Part shown: in pieces, positions 53,323 to 61,145 of the stretch
How positions within the stretch are numbered: position 1 is the stretch's first letter
How the letters are laid out: every line of letters begins with the position of its first letter
Source: GCA-2731375 sp964344935
GTDB lineage: Bacteria; Pseudomonadota; Alphaproteobacteria; GCA-2731375
Assembly (NCBI GenBank): GCA_964344935.1
Contig: CAYFPL010000001.1
Span: 372,001-436,000, forward strand
Length of the DNA stretch: 64,000 nucleotides
Direction of reading: 5' to 3'
Notes under the pieces: model-generated
What the model was told of the DNA's origin: nothing
Databases searched by the model: none
The model's input: the letters and a program-made list of their open reading frames with translations, nothing else
Position numbers and translations under genes: made by a program

Positions 53323-54582
53323 CTAGTCCGCGGCGCTGTCGGCGGCGGCGGCCTGGGCCCGCTGCTCGGCCTCCTTCTTGGCCATATGCGCCTTCAACTC
53401 CTCGGGCGAGAGACGGACGATATCCTCGTTCTGATGGCTGAAGACGTCGTAGGGCTGAGTGTCCAGCTCCTCCAGCTTGATTTCTCCGCTCATCACACCG
53501 GCTTTCCAGGCTTGATGCTCTTCCTCCCGGCCGTGGAACTCCGGCATCACTTCCTTTGCAAACAATTCGAGACTGTCGCAGATATCCTGATGCGAGGTCT
53601 TGCCCGCCTGGTTCAGCAATATGACCTGGTCTACGTGAGCGGCTTCATACTGTCGCAGTTTCTTTCGGATCGTCTCTGGCGAACCGATTAGGCCGGCGGT
53701 CAAGGCCTGCTGCGCCTTCTCGGAATGGCGCCAATCCTGATACAGCTTCCACAGATCGCCCTTGCCCGGGGCATCGATGCCGGCCCGGCCATAGTGAGAG
53801 AGGGCGAAGATAAAGAAGGTCCAACCAGCGGCCTTTTCGATTGCTTCCTCGTCCGTTTCCGCACACATGAAGCCCGAGACCATGGCCACGTTGGGATTGC
53901 GCGGATAGTCCGTGATCAGGTTCGATTGGTGCAGCATGTTGTTGTAATAGTGATTGACCCAGGCGGTGGCCGCCTCCGGCGAAACGAAGGTAAAGCCAAG
54001 AGCGCCCATGCCCCATTGCCCGGCCAGGGTGATGGTCTGGATGTTTGAACAAGCCACCCAGAGCGGCGGGTGAGGCTTCTGATACGGCTTCGGCAAGACG
54101 GAACGGGCGGGGAAATCGTAGAATTCGCCGTGGAACTCCCAATCCTCCTTGGTGAACATGGGGATCACCGCTTCCACCGCCTCCAGCCAGCGGTCACGCT
54201 TACTGCGAACCTGGGTGCCGAAGGGGTGCAGTTCCGCCGGTCCGGCGCCCTCGCCCATGCCGAATTCCACACGGCCGCCGGAAAGCAGATCCAGGGTAGA
54301 GACCTTTTCAGCCACCCGGTGGGGCTGGTTGGTGGTCAGCTGGATGATGCCATAGCCAAGGCGGATGTCCTTGGTGCGCTGGCTGGCCGCGCCGAGAAAG
54401 GTCTCGGGCGAAGAGGCGTGGGAATATTCCTCCAGAAAATGATGCTCCACCATCCAGGCGTAGTCATAGCCTAGGCGGTCCGCCATTTCGATCTGGGTCA
54501 GTGAATTTTGCAGCAGGTTGTATTCGCTGTCCGCTTCCCAGGGCCGGGGCAACTGGTGCTCGTAGAAAATCCCGAACTTCAT
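53323..54582 (-). CDS. Luciferase-like (LLM) flavin-dependent monooxygenase, long form
   Basis: The 419-residue protein is an LLM-family TIM barrel (MKFGIFYEHQLPRPWE, DYAWMVEHHFLEEYSHASSPETFLGA split as YAWMVEHHFLEEYS, GRVEFGMGEGAGPAELHPFG) with a C-terminal extension of about 60 residues after the barrel that is rich in Glu, Ala and Lys. It would use reduced FMN and O2 to oxidise a substrate. It lies 12 bases after the epimerase gene. It is one of two LLM genes within 4.4 kb. Confidence 0.9.
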   Translation of the reverse strand: MKFGIFYEHQLPRPWEADSEYNLLQNSLTQIEMADRLGYDYAWMVEHHFLEEYSHASSPETFLGAASQRTKDIRLGYGIIQLTTNQPHRVAEKVSTLDLLSGGRVEFGMGEGAGPAELHPFGTQVRSKRDRWLEAVEAVIPMFTKEDWEFHGEFYDFPARSVLPKPYQKPHPPLWVACSNIQTITLAGQWGMGALGFTFVSPEAATAWVNHYYNNMLHQSNLITDYPRNPNVAMVSGFMCAETDEEAIEKAAGWTFFIFALSHYGRAGIDAPGKGDLWKLYQDWRHSEKAQQALTAGLIGSPETIRKKLRQYEAAHVDQVILLNQAGKTSHQDICDSLELFAKEVMPEFHGREEEHQAWKAGVMSGEIKLEELDTQPYDVFSHQNEDIVRLSPEELKAHMAKKEAEQRAQAAAADSAAD

Positions 54583-54594
54583 TTCCGCGTCTCC

Positions 54595-55599
54595 TCAATT
54601 TTGTTCTTTGTTCCAGAATGCCCCATGTTGGGCCATCCAATCCAGAAAATCCGTGAAGGCGACTTGGGGATCGTCGGGCAGGCGATGGCCGATATCCGCT
54701 GCCAGGCGCGCGCCCGAGAGGGAGCGGCGGTTCCTCTCGCCGTGCAAATTGATGTTCGCGGCCTGGCCTGGTTCCGCGACGGCGAAGTCGAAGCCCTGGT
54801 AACGGGATTTCAGAACGTCGCACCAGTCCCGCACGCCGCAGGGTTGATCAGACGCTATGTGGTAAAGGTCGTGACCGGGTGCTTCGGCGTCCATCAGCGC
54901 CAGCAGGGCCGAGGCTACGTCGCGGGAATAAACCCAATCCTGTCTGTCGGCACGGGGCAAGATCGCGCGTTCGCCGTGCAATGCCGCCAAGGCCGCCTGC
55001 ATCAAAGGGCTCAAGGTATCCCGCGCGCCGCTGTCGATTTCCCAGGGACCGTAGACGGCCGCCAGGCGCACCGAGCGGATATCTAAGGACAAGAGCTCCC
55101 CCAGCCGGCGGCCAACCGCTTCCGAGGCATGCTTGGTGATGCCATAGAGACTTTCGGGTTCGGACGGCGTGACTTCTTCCAAGATATCGCCTTCACCGTC
55201 GAGACGATGGCGGCCATAGGCAGAGCCGGAACCGATGTTGATCACCCGTTTGATGCCGCCGGCTTGGGCCGCCCCCTGAATGACGTTTACCAGCCCCAGC
55301 AGGTTGACGCCCAGGACTTGCTCCGGTGCCGTGCGCTCCCGCTCGGGGCCAGAGGTCATAGCAGCGCCATAGAAGACTGCATCGATCTTCTGGTTATCGA
55401 ATGCTGCGTCGACTGCGCCCCTATCGCGCACATCGCCCCGTACGGTTACGTACGTGCCTGGCAGATCATCAAAAGCCCGCCTTGCCTCCTCGTGCAATGG
55501 GTTGGCGTCAAACAGGACGGCAATATCGCCTCGGCGTAACAATGCCTCGGTAATATTCAAACCGACAAAGCCGCAGCCGCCGGCGATCAGCGCGCGCAT
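54595..55599 (-). CDS. NAD-dependent epimerase/dehydratase (extended SDR)
   Basis: The 334-residue protein has the NAD-binding GGCGFVGLNI at the N-terminus, the catalytic Tyr-Lys motif YGITKHASEAVG and SVRLAAVYGPWE. This is the extended SDR/GalE-like fold; the substrate could be a sugar nucleotide or a small carbonyl. It lies 3 bases after the SDR gene and 12 bases before the LLM gene, so it is the second gene of the operon. Confidence 0.9.
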   Translation of the reverse strand: MRALIAGGCGFVGLNITEALLRRGDIAVLFDANPLHEEARRAFDDLPGTYVTVRGDVRDRGAVDAAFDNQKIDAVFYGAAMTSGPERERTAPEQVLGVNLLGLVNVIQGAAQAGGIKRVINIGSGSAYGRHRLDGEGDILEEVTPSEPESLYGITKHASEAVGRRLGELLSLDIRSVRLAAVYGPWEIDSGARDTLSPLMQAALAALHGERAILPRADRQDWVYSRDVASALLALMDAEAPGHDLYHIASDQPCGVRDWCDVLKSRYQGFDFAVAEPGQAANINLHGERNRRSLSGARLAADIGHRLPDDPQVAFTDFLDWMAQHGAFWNKEQN

Positions 55600-55602
55600 G
55601 GC

Positions 55603-56376
55603 TCAGACGACCGCGTTGCCGCCGTCGACATTCAACACCTGCCCAGTGAGGAAATTCGCCGCATCGCTGGCCAGGAACACCGCCGTACCGGCAATCTCGT
55701 CCGGGTCGCCGATGCGACGCAGGGGAAGGAGGTTTTCGACCCGGGCCAAACGGGCGGGATCGGTCCACAGGGTCTTGGCGAAGTCGGTCTTGATCAAACC
55801 TGGTGCGATGGCGTTGACGCGCACACCCTGGGGGCCAAACTCAACAGCCAGATTTCGGGCGATCTGATGTTCGGCCACTTTCGAGATGGAGTAACCGCAC
55901 AAGAATGGCGATCCCTTGAGGCCTGAATTTGAGGAAATGATGGTAATCGACCCCTTGCCTGCTTCAACCATGCCAGGGATGACCATGTGGCACAGCTTGA
56001 AGACACTCTTGACGTTGGTGTCCAGAATCTTTTCGAAGGCTTCCTCTGGCATATCGGCCGAGGGCCCGTAATAGGGGTTGGATGCGGCGTTGGGCACCAG
56101 CGTGGTGACTTTGCCCCATTTATCCAGGGTCTTGTCGACCAGATTCTTCAGATCGTCGTCCATGCCCACATGGGCTGGAATGGATATGGCCTCGCCGCCG
56201 TTGGCAGCAAAATCGCGGTTGATCTCGACCATCGCCGCCTCGCAGGCATCCGCCTTGCGGGATGAGACCACAACCTTGGCGCCGTGTTGGGCCATCCGGG
56301 CTGCAATCGCCTTGCCAATGCCTTTGCTGGAACCAGTGATGATCGCGACCCGGTCGCTCAGATCGAATAACTCCAT
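55603..56376 (-). CDS. Classical SDR-family oxidoreductase
   Basis: The 257-residue protein has TGSSKGIGKAIAARMAQHG at the N-terminus, a SNSG Ser motif and the catalytic YSISKVAEH (Y-x-x-x-K), with a NAIAPGLIKT segment. It interconverts an alcohol and a ketone with NAD(P)H. It is the first gene of the six-gene minus-strand operon that ends at the ankyrin gene. Confidence 0.92.
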   Translation of the reverse strand: MELFDLSDRVAIITGSSKGIGKAIAARMAQHGAKVVVSSRKADACEAAMVEINRDFAANGGEAISIPAHVGMDDDLKNLVDKTLDKWGKVTTLVPNAASNPYYGPSADMPEEAFEKILDTNVKSVFKLCHMVIPGMVEAGKGSITIISSNSGLKGSPFLCGYSISKVAEHQIARNLAVEFGPQGVRVNAIAPGLIKTDFAKTLWTDPARLARVENLLPLRRIGDPDEIAGTAVFLASDAANFLTGQVLNVDGGNAVV

Positions 56377-56448
56377 TGCGTCCTCTCCAGGTTACTGTCC
56401 TTGCGGACAGCCTAACACGGCGAATGGAGAAGGATAGATGGGTCAGTT

Positions 56449-57405
56449 CTAGCCCATGACGGCGCGTATGAGATTGGCCTGGACCCGACCTGTCTTGGCG
56501 ACAGCCTCCGAAATGGCGTCTCCGGCATCACTGTCCTCGTTAGCCAGCTTTGCCGCCACCCGCAAAGCCAAGGCGCTCTGTTCCAGCAGAAACAGTCCCT
56601 TTTCATCGACGCCGTTGGTCTTCAGGCCCGTGAGCACGCCGATCAAACTATCGCATAACGTCGAAAGATCCGCCGGATCACTGTGGTTAAGTGTCTTCGC
56701 GAACAGGACGATGGATTTCCGCAGCTTGGCCAATTCCTTGTCGCAGCGGCCCGGGTAGGAAAGGGAAGATTGCAATTCATACAGTTCATGCGCCGCCGAC
56801 CAAATTTGCCGCGACATATTGCGCAGTTTCAAACGACGCAGGTCGGCTGACACGTTCTTAATCCTGGCCGAAGTGGGTCCGACTTCACGGCGCCCGGTTA
56901 CGACTGCCTGCAGGGAATTAGGCACCACGATCGATGTGGGATCGACCTCGCGGTCGGAAGCGTTCCGACGGTCGGGGCCGTAGTAATCCTCGGAAACCAC
57001 AAATGGTTTGCGATGATGGATCAAACCATCAATACGCTGCTGCATCTGTTTCGCTGAATAAGGATGCAACAATATGTCGTCGGCACCGGAACTGATGACA
57101 GGCCTTACCGCACGCAACCGCGCATCCCAGGCCGTCAACAGTGTGGGTACGAAGGGGTCCAGGCTACAACGCTGCCGGCGGATATCCTCGATCAGGCGCA
57201 GGACGCCACAGTCGGTCGATTCAATGCCCAAGACCAGGACATCGACCCGGCGAGTCTTGAGCAGGTAGCGGACCTCCTCAAGATTCCCGTATTCCATGAA
57301 ATTCTTGAAGCCGATCACGGTCAGAACGGAACGGGTCTGTTTACGCACGGCCCGGTTCCTATCGTAAAGCAAGACCGTTGCGTCGGTGTAGCTGCCGCCT
57401 GCCAT
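56449..57405 (-). CDS. Pseudo-receiver domain protein of unknown function
   Basis: The 318-residue protein has a receiver-like N-terminal domain (about 9-130) that lacks the phospho-acceptor: the expected Asp position reads Gly60 (VLVLGIEST), only one of the two acidic residues remains (LLYDRNR) and the Lys-Pro element is HPYS (His114). A YYGPDRRNASDRE linker and a helical C-terminal region (about 185-318) follow. No output domain that I recognise is seen. It is divergent from the DUF455 gene by 127 bases. Confidence 0.7.
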   Translation of the reverse strand: MAGGSYTDATVLLYDRNRAVRKQTRSVLTVIGFKNFMEYGNLEEVRYLLKTRRVDVLVLGIESTDCGVLRLIEDIRRQRCSLDPFVPTLLTAWDARLRAVRPVISSGADDILLHPYSAKQMQQRIDGLIHHRKPFVVSEDYYGPDRRNASDREVDPTSIVVPNSLQAVVTGRREVGPTSARIKNVSADLRRLKLRNMSRQIWSAAHELYELQSSLSYPGRCDKELAKLRKSIVLFAKTLNHSDPADLSTLCDSLIGVLTGLKTNGVDEKGLFLLEQSALALRVAAKLANEDSDAGDAISEAVAKTGRVQANLIRAVMG

Positions 57406-57532
57406 GTTGATGTATCCTGTTGTCTGCCCCGCGCTGGCCCATGTCCGCTACTGCGGCCGCCCACATGGGATGGCCCATACTCGCCTTGGATGCGTTAATG
57501 CTTCTTGAACGAACATAGTTAATGGCGAATAA

Positions 57533-58369
57533 ATGCCACTAGACAGCCTCAGCGCGGCCGCTTGTGCGATCCTTGAGACCCCGGAACCGGCGGCAAAAAG
57601 CGCCCTTGGCGCGGCATGCGCGGCGGCCTGGGCAGCCGGTAACATTGTCGAGATCGGTACTTCGCGACCACCAGACCGACCGGCCCGCCCCGATCGGCCC
57701 AATCTACGCCGCCCTGGAGACATGCCCCGGCGGCGGATCACGGGCTTGCGTGGCCGCATAGCGCTTTTGCATGCGGTCGCACATATTGAGTTGAATGCCA
57801 TCGACTTGGCCTGGGATCTCGTTGCCCGTTTCGCCGACGCCAACCTGCCCAAGGCTTTCTATGACGACTGGGTATCGGTCGCAGCCGATGAAGGCCGGCA
57901 TTTCAATTTGTTGTCGACGCGGCTTGCGGAACTAGATGCCGCCTATGGCGATCTACCGGCCCATGACGGTCTGTGGCAGGCGGCTCAGGACACGTCCGGC
58001 GACTTGGCCGCGAGACTGGCCGTGGTGCCAATGCTTCTGGAGGCGCGCGGCCTGGATGTAACCCCTGCAATGGTGGACAAGCTCGGCAAGGCGGGCGACA
58101 AACGATCGGCTGAATTGTTGCAATTAATCCTCGACGAGGAAATCAGCCACGTCGCTGCCGGCCGGCGCTGGTTCGAATGGTGTTGCCGACAGCAAGGCCG
58201 CGAGCCCATTGCCCGTTGGCAGGAGCTGGTTGCCCTACATTTCAAGGGTTTGGTCAAGCCACCCTTCAATCGCGCCGCCAGAGAACAAGCCGGCATGGCG
58301 GCAGATTATTGGCAGCCGTTCGCATCTTCGCCATCAAAAACAGTGGAAGTTCAGCCCAAAAGCGGGTGA
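57533..58369 (+). CDS. DUF455 ferritin-like protein
   Basis: The 278-residue protein has a DUF455 ferritin-like four-helix core: AHIELNAIDLAWDLVARF (a Glu-x-x-His-like element), ADEGRHFNLLSTRL and LDEEISHVAAGRRWFEW, which hold the E/H residues of a di-metal site. Members may oxidise or hydroxylate tRNA or other substrates; MiaE-like roles are known for distant relatives. The N-terminal 70 residues are low complexity with a PDRPARPDRPNLRRPG stretch. No strong ribosome binding site is seen. Confidence 0.8.
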   Translation: MPLDSLSAAACAILETPEPAAKSALGAACAAAWAAGNIVEIGTSRPPDRPARPDRPNLRRPGDMPRRRITGLRGRIALLHAVAHIELNAIDLAWDLVARFADANLPKAFYDDWVSVAADEGRHFNLLSTRLAELDAAYGDLPAHDGLWQAAQDTSGDLAARLAVVPMLLEARGLDVTPAMVDKLGKAGDKRSAELLQLILDEEISHVAAGRRWFEWCCRQQGREPIARWQELVALHFKGLVKPPFNRAAREQAGMAADYWQPFASSPSKTVEVQPKSG

Positions 58370-58482
58370 ACGACAGGCCCGGCGCGGCAATGGGATTATT
58401 TCCGTTGCAATGCGCCTCTGGATCGGCTGCAATACAAGAAAACAAACAGGGCGGCGCGAAAGCGCTTGGAGAGAGGCTCGGC

Positions 58483-60078
58483 ATGGATCAGGGGATCGCG
58501 GCCGCCGTCGCGCGTCTGTTGGAACGGATGTACCCGGAGCGGCAGATCTTCCTGCGCAGCCGGGGTGAAGTCGGTTTTGTTACGCTGGGACGAAAGAGCC
58601 AGATTGCGCTCAGTCTAGTCGCCGTCTCTTTGATCGGTTGGCTGGCATTCGCCAGCGTCGGCATTTATCTGCAGAAGGGCATTATCGCCGGCAAAGACGT
58701 GCATATCGCCCGCATGGTTGGCGCCCATGACCGCCTCTCGGCTGACATGTATGCAGTGGAAAGCAAATACCGGCAAATTACGGCGGACCTAGAGAGCAAC
58801 CAAAAATTACTGGGCGATGTGCTGAGGCAACGGGCCAGTCTTGACCGGGTGCGCACAGAATTGCTGCGGGAATTGGGACAGACACGGACGCAGCGCGACC
58901 TGGCTCTAACCAGGAGCGAGAAACTACAGGCCCGATTGACGAGCTTGGAGACCACCCTGCGCCGCACCTTGGATGAATCAAACAGCCTGCAGAGCAATCT
59001 CAGCCAGGTTACCAACCAGTTGGCGTCGACACAGTTCGAACGCGAGAAGGTGCGTCGCGAACGCACCGCCCTGGCTCTTAATCTCGATGCCATGCGGGAA
59101 CATGTCCTTGGCCTGAAGAAGGACCGCCAAAACCTTCAGTCCGACTTGGACTTGGTGACGAACCGGCTGAAATCCACATTGACAGATCGGGACCGGGTGC
59201 AAAAGGAACGCATGGCCCTGGCATCCAACCTGAATATCATGCGCGATAACCTCTCCGGACTGCGTAAGGCCCGCAAAGATCTGCGCCAGCATCTGCAAAG
59301 CAGCGAGGAAATGGTGGCGCACCTGACCAATCAGCGCGATCAGGCCATGACGACCAACCAGGTTCTCAATCAACGCATCGCGGGCCTGGAAGATCGCCTG
59401 GAACAACTGCACATTTCCCAGCGGACCCTGGTCGGCAATATTCATGACCGCACCGACGCCAACATTTCGGAACTGGAGTCCGTAGTGCAAATAGCGGGCC
59501 TGGACCTGGGTAAGCTGCTTCGGCGCGTAGGGGAGAAACAAACCGCGGTCGGCGGACCCTTGCTGGACAGTTCCGCAGACAAGGCGAATAACGGCGATCT
59601 GGGCGAACTCGGTCTCTTGGAAGACCGTCTGAGCCGCTGGAGCGCCCTAAACGCTCTACTGGAACGACTGCCGATCACGGCGCCGGTGGATTCCTATTCC
59701 ATCTCTTCACGTTTCGGCAAACGCCGCGATCCGTTTACCAAGCGCTTGGCGTTTCATGGCGGCATAGACTTGGCCGGTGTCCGCCGCACACGGGTGCGGG
59801 CCACGTCACCAGGTGTGGTCACCTATGTCGGATGGAAGGGCCCTTATGGCCGCATGGTGGAAGTGGATCATGGCCTGGGCCTGCGGACCCGTTACGGCCA
59901 TTTACACAAAATACTGGTCAAACGGGGCCAAAAAGTGGATTTTCGCCAAAAGATCGGTTTGATGGGAAGCAGTGGACGTTCCACCGGTTCCCATGTCCAT
60001 TACGAAATATTGCTGGATAAGAAGCCGCTCGACCCGATGAAATTCTTGAAGGCTGGGAAATATGTTTTCAAAGGCTGA
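58483..60078 (+). CDS. Membrane-anchored coiled-coil M23 peptidase
   Basis: The 531-residue protein has a cytoplasmic N-terminus, one membrane helix (about 41-60), a long coiled coil (about 70-340) with two 49-residue repeats, a linker and an M23/LytM peptidase domain (about 405-525). The zinc site is intact: H425-x3-D429 in HGGIDLAG and H504-x-H506 in HVHYE. It should cut peptidoglycan peptides in the periplasm. The start at 58483 has GAGAGG upstream; the longer frame overlaps DUF455. Its end overlaps the bactofilin gene by 17 bases, the usual pair for cell-shape control. Confidence 0.92.
   Translation: MDQGIAAAVARLLERMYPERQIFLRSRGEVGFVTLGRKSQIALSLVAVSLIGWLAFASVGIYLQKGIIAGKDVHIARMVGAHDRLSADMYAVESKYRQITADLESNQKLLGDVLRQRASLDRVRTELLRELGQTRTQRDLALTRSEKLQARLTSLETTLRRTLDESNSLQSNLSQVTNQLASTQFEREKVRRERTALALNLDAMREHVLGLKKDRQNLQSDLDLVTNRLKSTLTDRDRVQKERMALASNLNIMRDNLSGLRKARKDLRQHLQSSEEMVAHLTNQRDQAMTTNQVLNQRIAGLEDRLEQLHISQRTLVGNIHDRTDANISELESVVQIAGLDLGKLLRRVGEKQTAVGGPLLDSSADKANNGDLGELGLLEDRLSRWSALNALLERLPITAPVDSYSISSRFGKRRDPFTKRLAFHGGIDLAGVRRTRVRATSPGVVTYVGWKGPYGRMVEVDHGLGLRTRYGHLHKILVKRGQKVDFRQKIGLMGSSGRSTGSHVHYEILLDKKPLDPMKFLKAGKYVFKG
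58987..59280 (+). repeat. Two tandem 147-bp coding repeats in the M23 peptidase coiled coil
   Basis: Residues 169-217 and 218-266 align without gaps: LQSNLSQVTNQLAST with LQSDLDLVTNRLKST, then ERTALALNLDAMRE with ERMALASNLNIMRD. The unit of 49 residues equals seven heptads, so the repeat keeps coiled-coil phase. Confidence 0.85.
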
Positions 60079-60526
60079 TAAGACCAAAACGGCGGCCACT
60101 GCCGTGCGCGCCGTGCCATCTCTGGTCTCCACGGATCTGGAGATCACCGGCAATCTCAGAACTCCGGGCGAAGTCCAGCTTGACGGCACCGTTGAAGGCG
60201 ATATCGCCTGCGGCAAGTTGATGGTCGGCGAGAAAGCAGTGATCACCGGGCAGATTGAGGCCGACGAAGTGGTCATCCGCGGCCGCATTACCGGTCGCGT
60301 CAAGGCGGGCCGCGTGCAACTGGCCAAGACGGCCCATGTGGTTGGCGACATCTGGCATGACAGCCTGGCGATAGAGGCCGGCGCCTTCCTGGAAGGCCAT
60401 TGCAAGCGCAACGATGTCCAACCCGCGGCGGTGAAACCCAGCCCCCGCCCGGCGGAAGTGGTCGCCGTCGGAGACAAGGCCAAATCGACCGGCAAACACG
60501 CCGCCAAGACGGCTGCCGGCAGCTAA
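60062..60526 (+). CDS. Bactofilin
   Basis: The 154-residue protein has the bactofilin beta-helix core (about 20-110: DLEITGNLRTPGEVQLDGTVEGD, GEKAVITGQIEADEVVIRGRITGRVKA in short turns such as VITGQIEADE) between short disordered ends. Bactofilins polymerise without nucleotide and guide peptidoglycan enzymes. The gene overlaps the M23 peptidase gene by 17 bases, the conserved pairing in which the peptidase is the partner. It is followed by a hairpin at 60563-60587. Confidence 0.94.
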   Translation: MFSKADKTKTAATAVRAVPSLVSTDLEITGNLRTPGEVQLDGTVEGDIACGKLMVGEKAVITGQIEADEVVIRGRITGRVKAGRVQLAKTAHVVGDIWHDSLAIEAGAFLEGHCKRNDVQPAAVKPSPRPAEVVAVGDKAKSTGKHAAKTAAGS

Positions 60527-60562
60527 TCTAAACCCGGTATACTCGCCTTCGTTAAAGCAAAG

Positions 60563-60587
60563 CCTTGGAAGAGCCCTTCTTCCAAGG
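60563..60587. terminator. Hairpin between convergent bactofilin and DUF983 genes
   Basis: A perfect 10-bp stem (CCTTGGAAGA with TCTTCCAAGG) closes a 5-base loop. The minus-strand side is followed by a T-rich stretch (CTTTGCTTTAA), so it can act mainly for DUF983. No T-run follows on the plus strand. Confidence 0.6.
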
Positions 60588-60592
60588 ATACT

Positions 60593-61000
60593 TCATCGGT
60601 GTGCCGCATCGCCTTCAGCGCCGAAGCCGTGCATCCGGTTTGCCCATTGCAAACCGATCAGCGCACCCTTGACCCTGGGCAAAAGGGCAAGCGTCAATAC
60701 CATGGCCAGCGGCAGCCAAATCGAGAAGTGTAGCCAAACCGGCGGCGCAGCCGCTCGTTCCAGCATAAGCGCCAACGGCACTATAAGATGGCCTAGAATC
60801 AGCATCGTGAAATAGGGTGGGGCATCGTCGGCCCGATGGTGATGCACTTCCAGCCCGCAAACCTCGCAGACGTCACGGACTTTCAAATAACGCCAATACA
60901 GCCGTCCTTGACCGCAGTCCGGGCAATGGGCGCGGACGCCGTTCACCATGGCGCGGCGCCAGGACCGATCGTTTGCTCCGCTCGTCCCGGACCTATTCAT
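60593..61000 (-). CDS. DUF983 family zinc-ribbon membrane protein
   Basis: The 135-residue protein has a CPDCGQGRLYWRYLKVRDVCEVCG zinc ribbon (split here: CPDCGQG and CEVCG) and two C-terminal membrane helices (about LILGHLIVPLALMLE and IWLPLAMVLTLALLP). DUF983 proteins are common in alphaproteobacteria; their role is unknown. The start at 61000 has GGGGCAAAG upstream. It lies 145 bases after rnr on the same strand. Confidence 0.88.
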   Translation of the reverse strand: MNRSGTSGANDRSWRRAMVNGVRAHCPDCGQGRLYWRYLKVRDVCEVCGLEVHHHRADDAPPYFTMLILGHLIVPLALMLERAAAPPVWLHFSIWLPLAMVLTLALLPRVKGALIGLQWANRMHGFGAEGDAAHR

Positions 61001-61145
61001 CAACTTTGCCCCATTCTCTGATTGGCCCGCTATGAGGCGGCACCGACATCTGACCGAGACTAATAGGCAATGACGCCTTACGAAATCCAGCATTCAATCT
61101 GCGTCCAAAGGCCGCATGGCCGGCTAGAGCAGGCAATTTGCGGCG

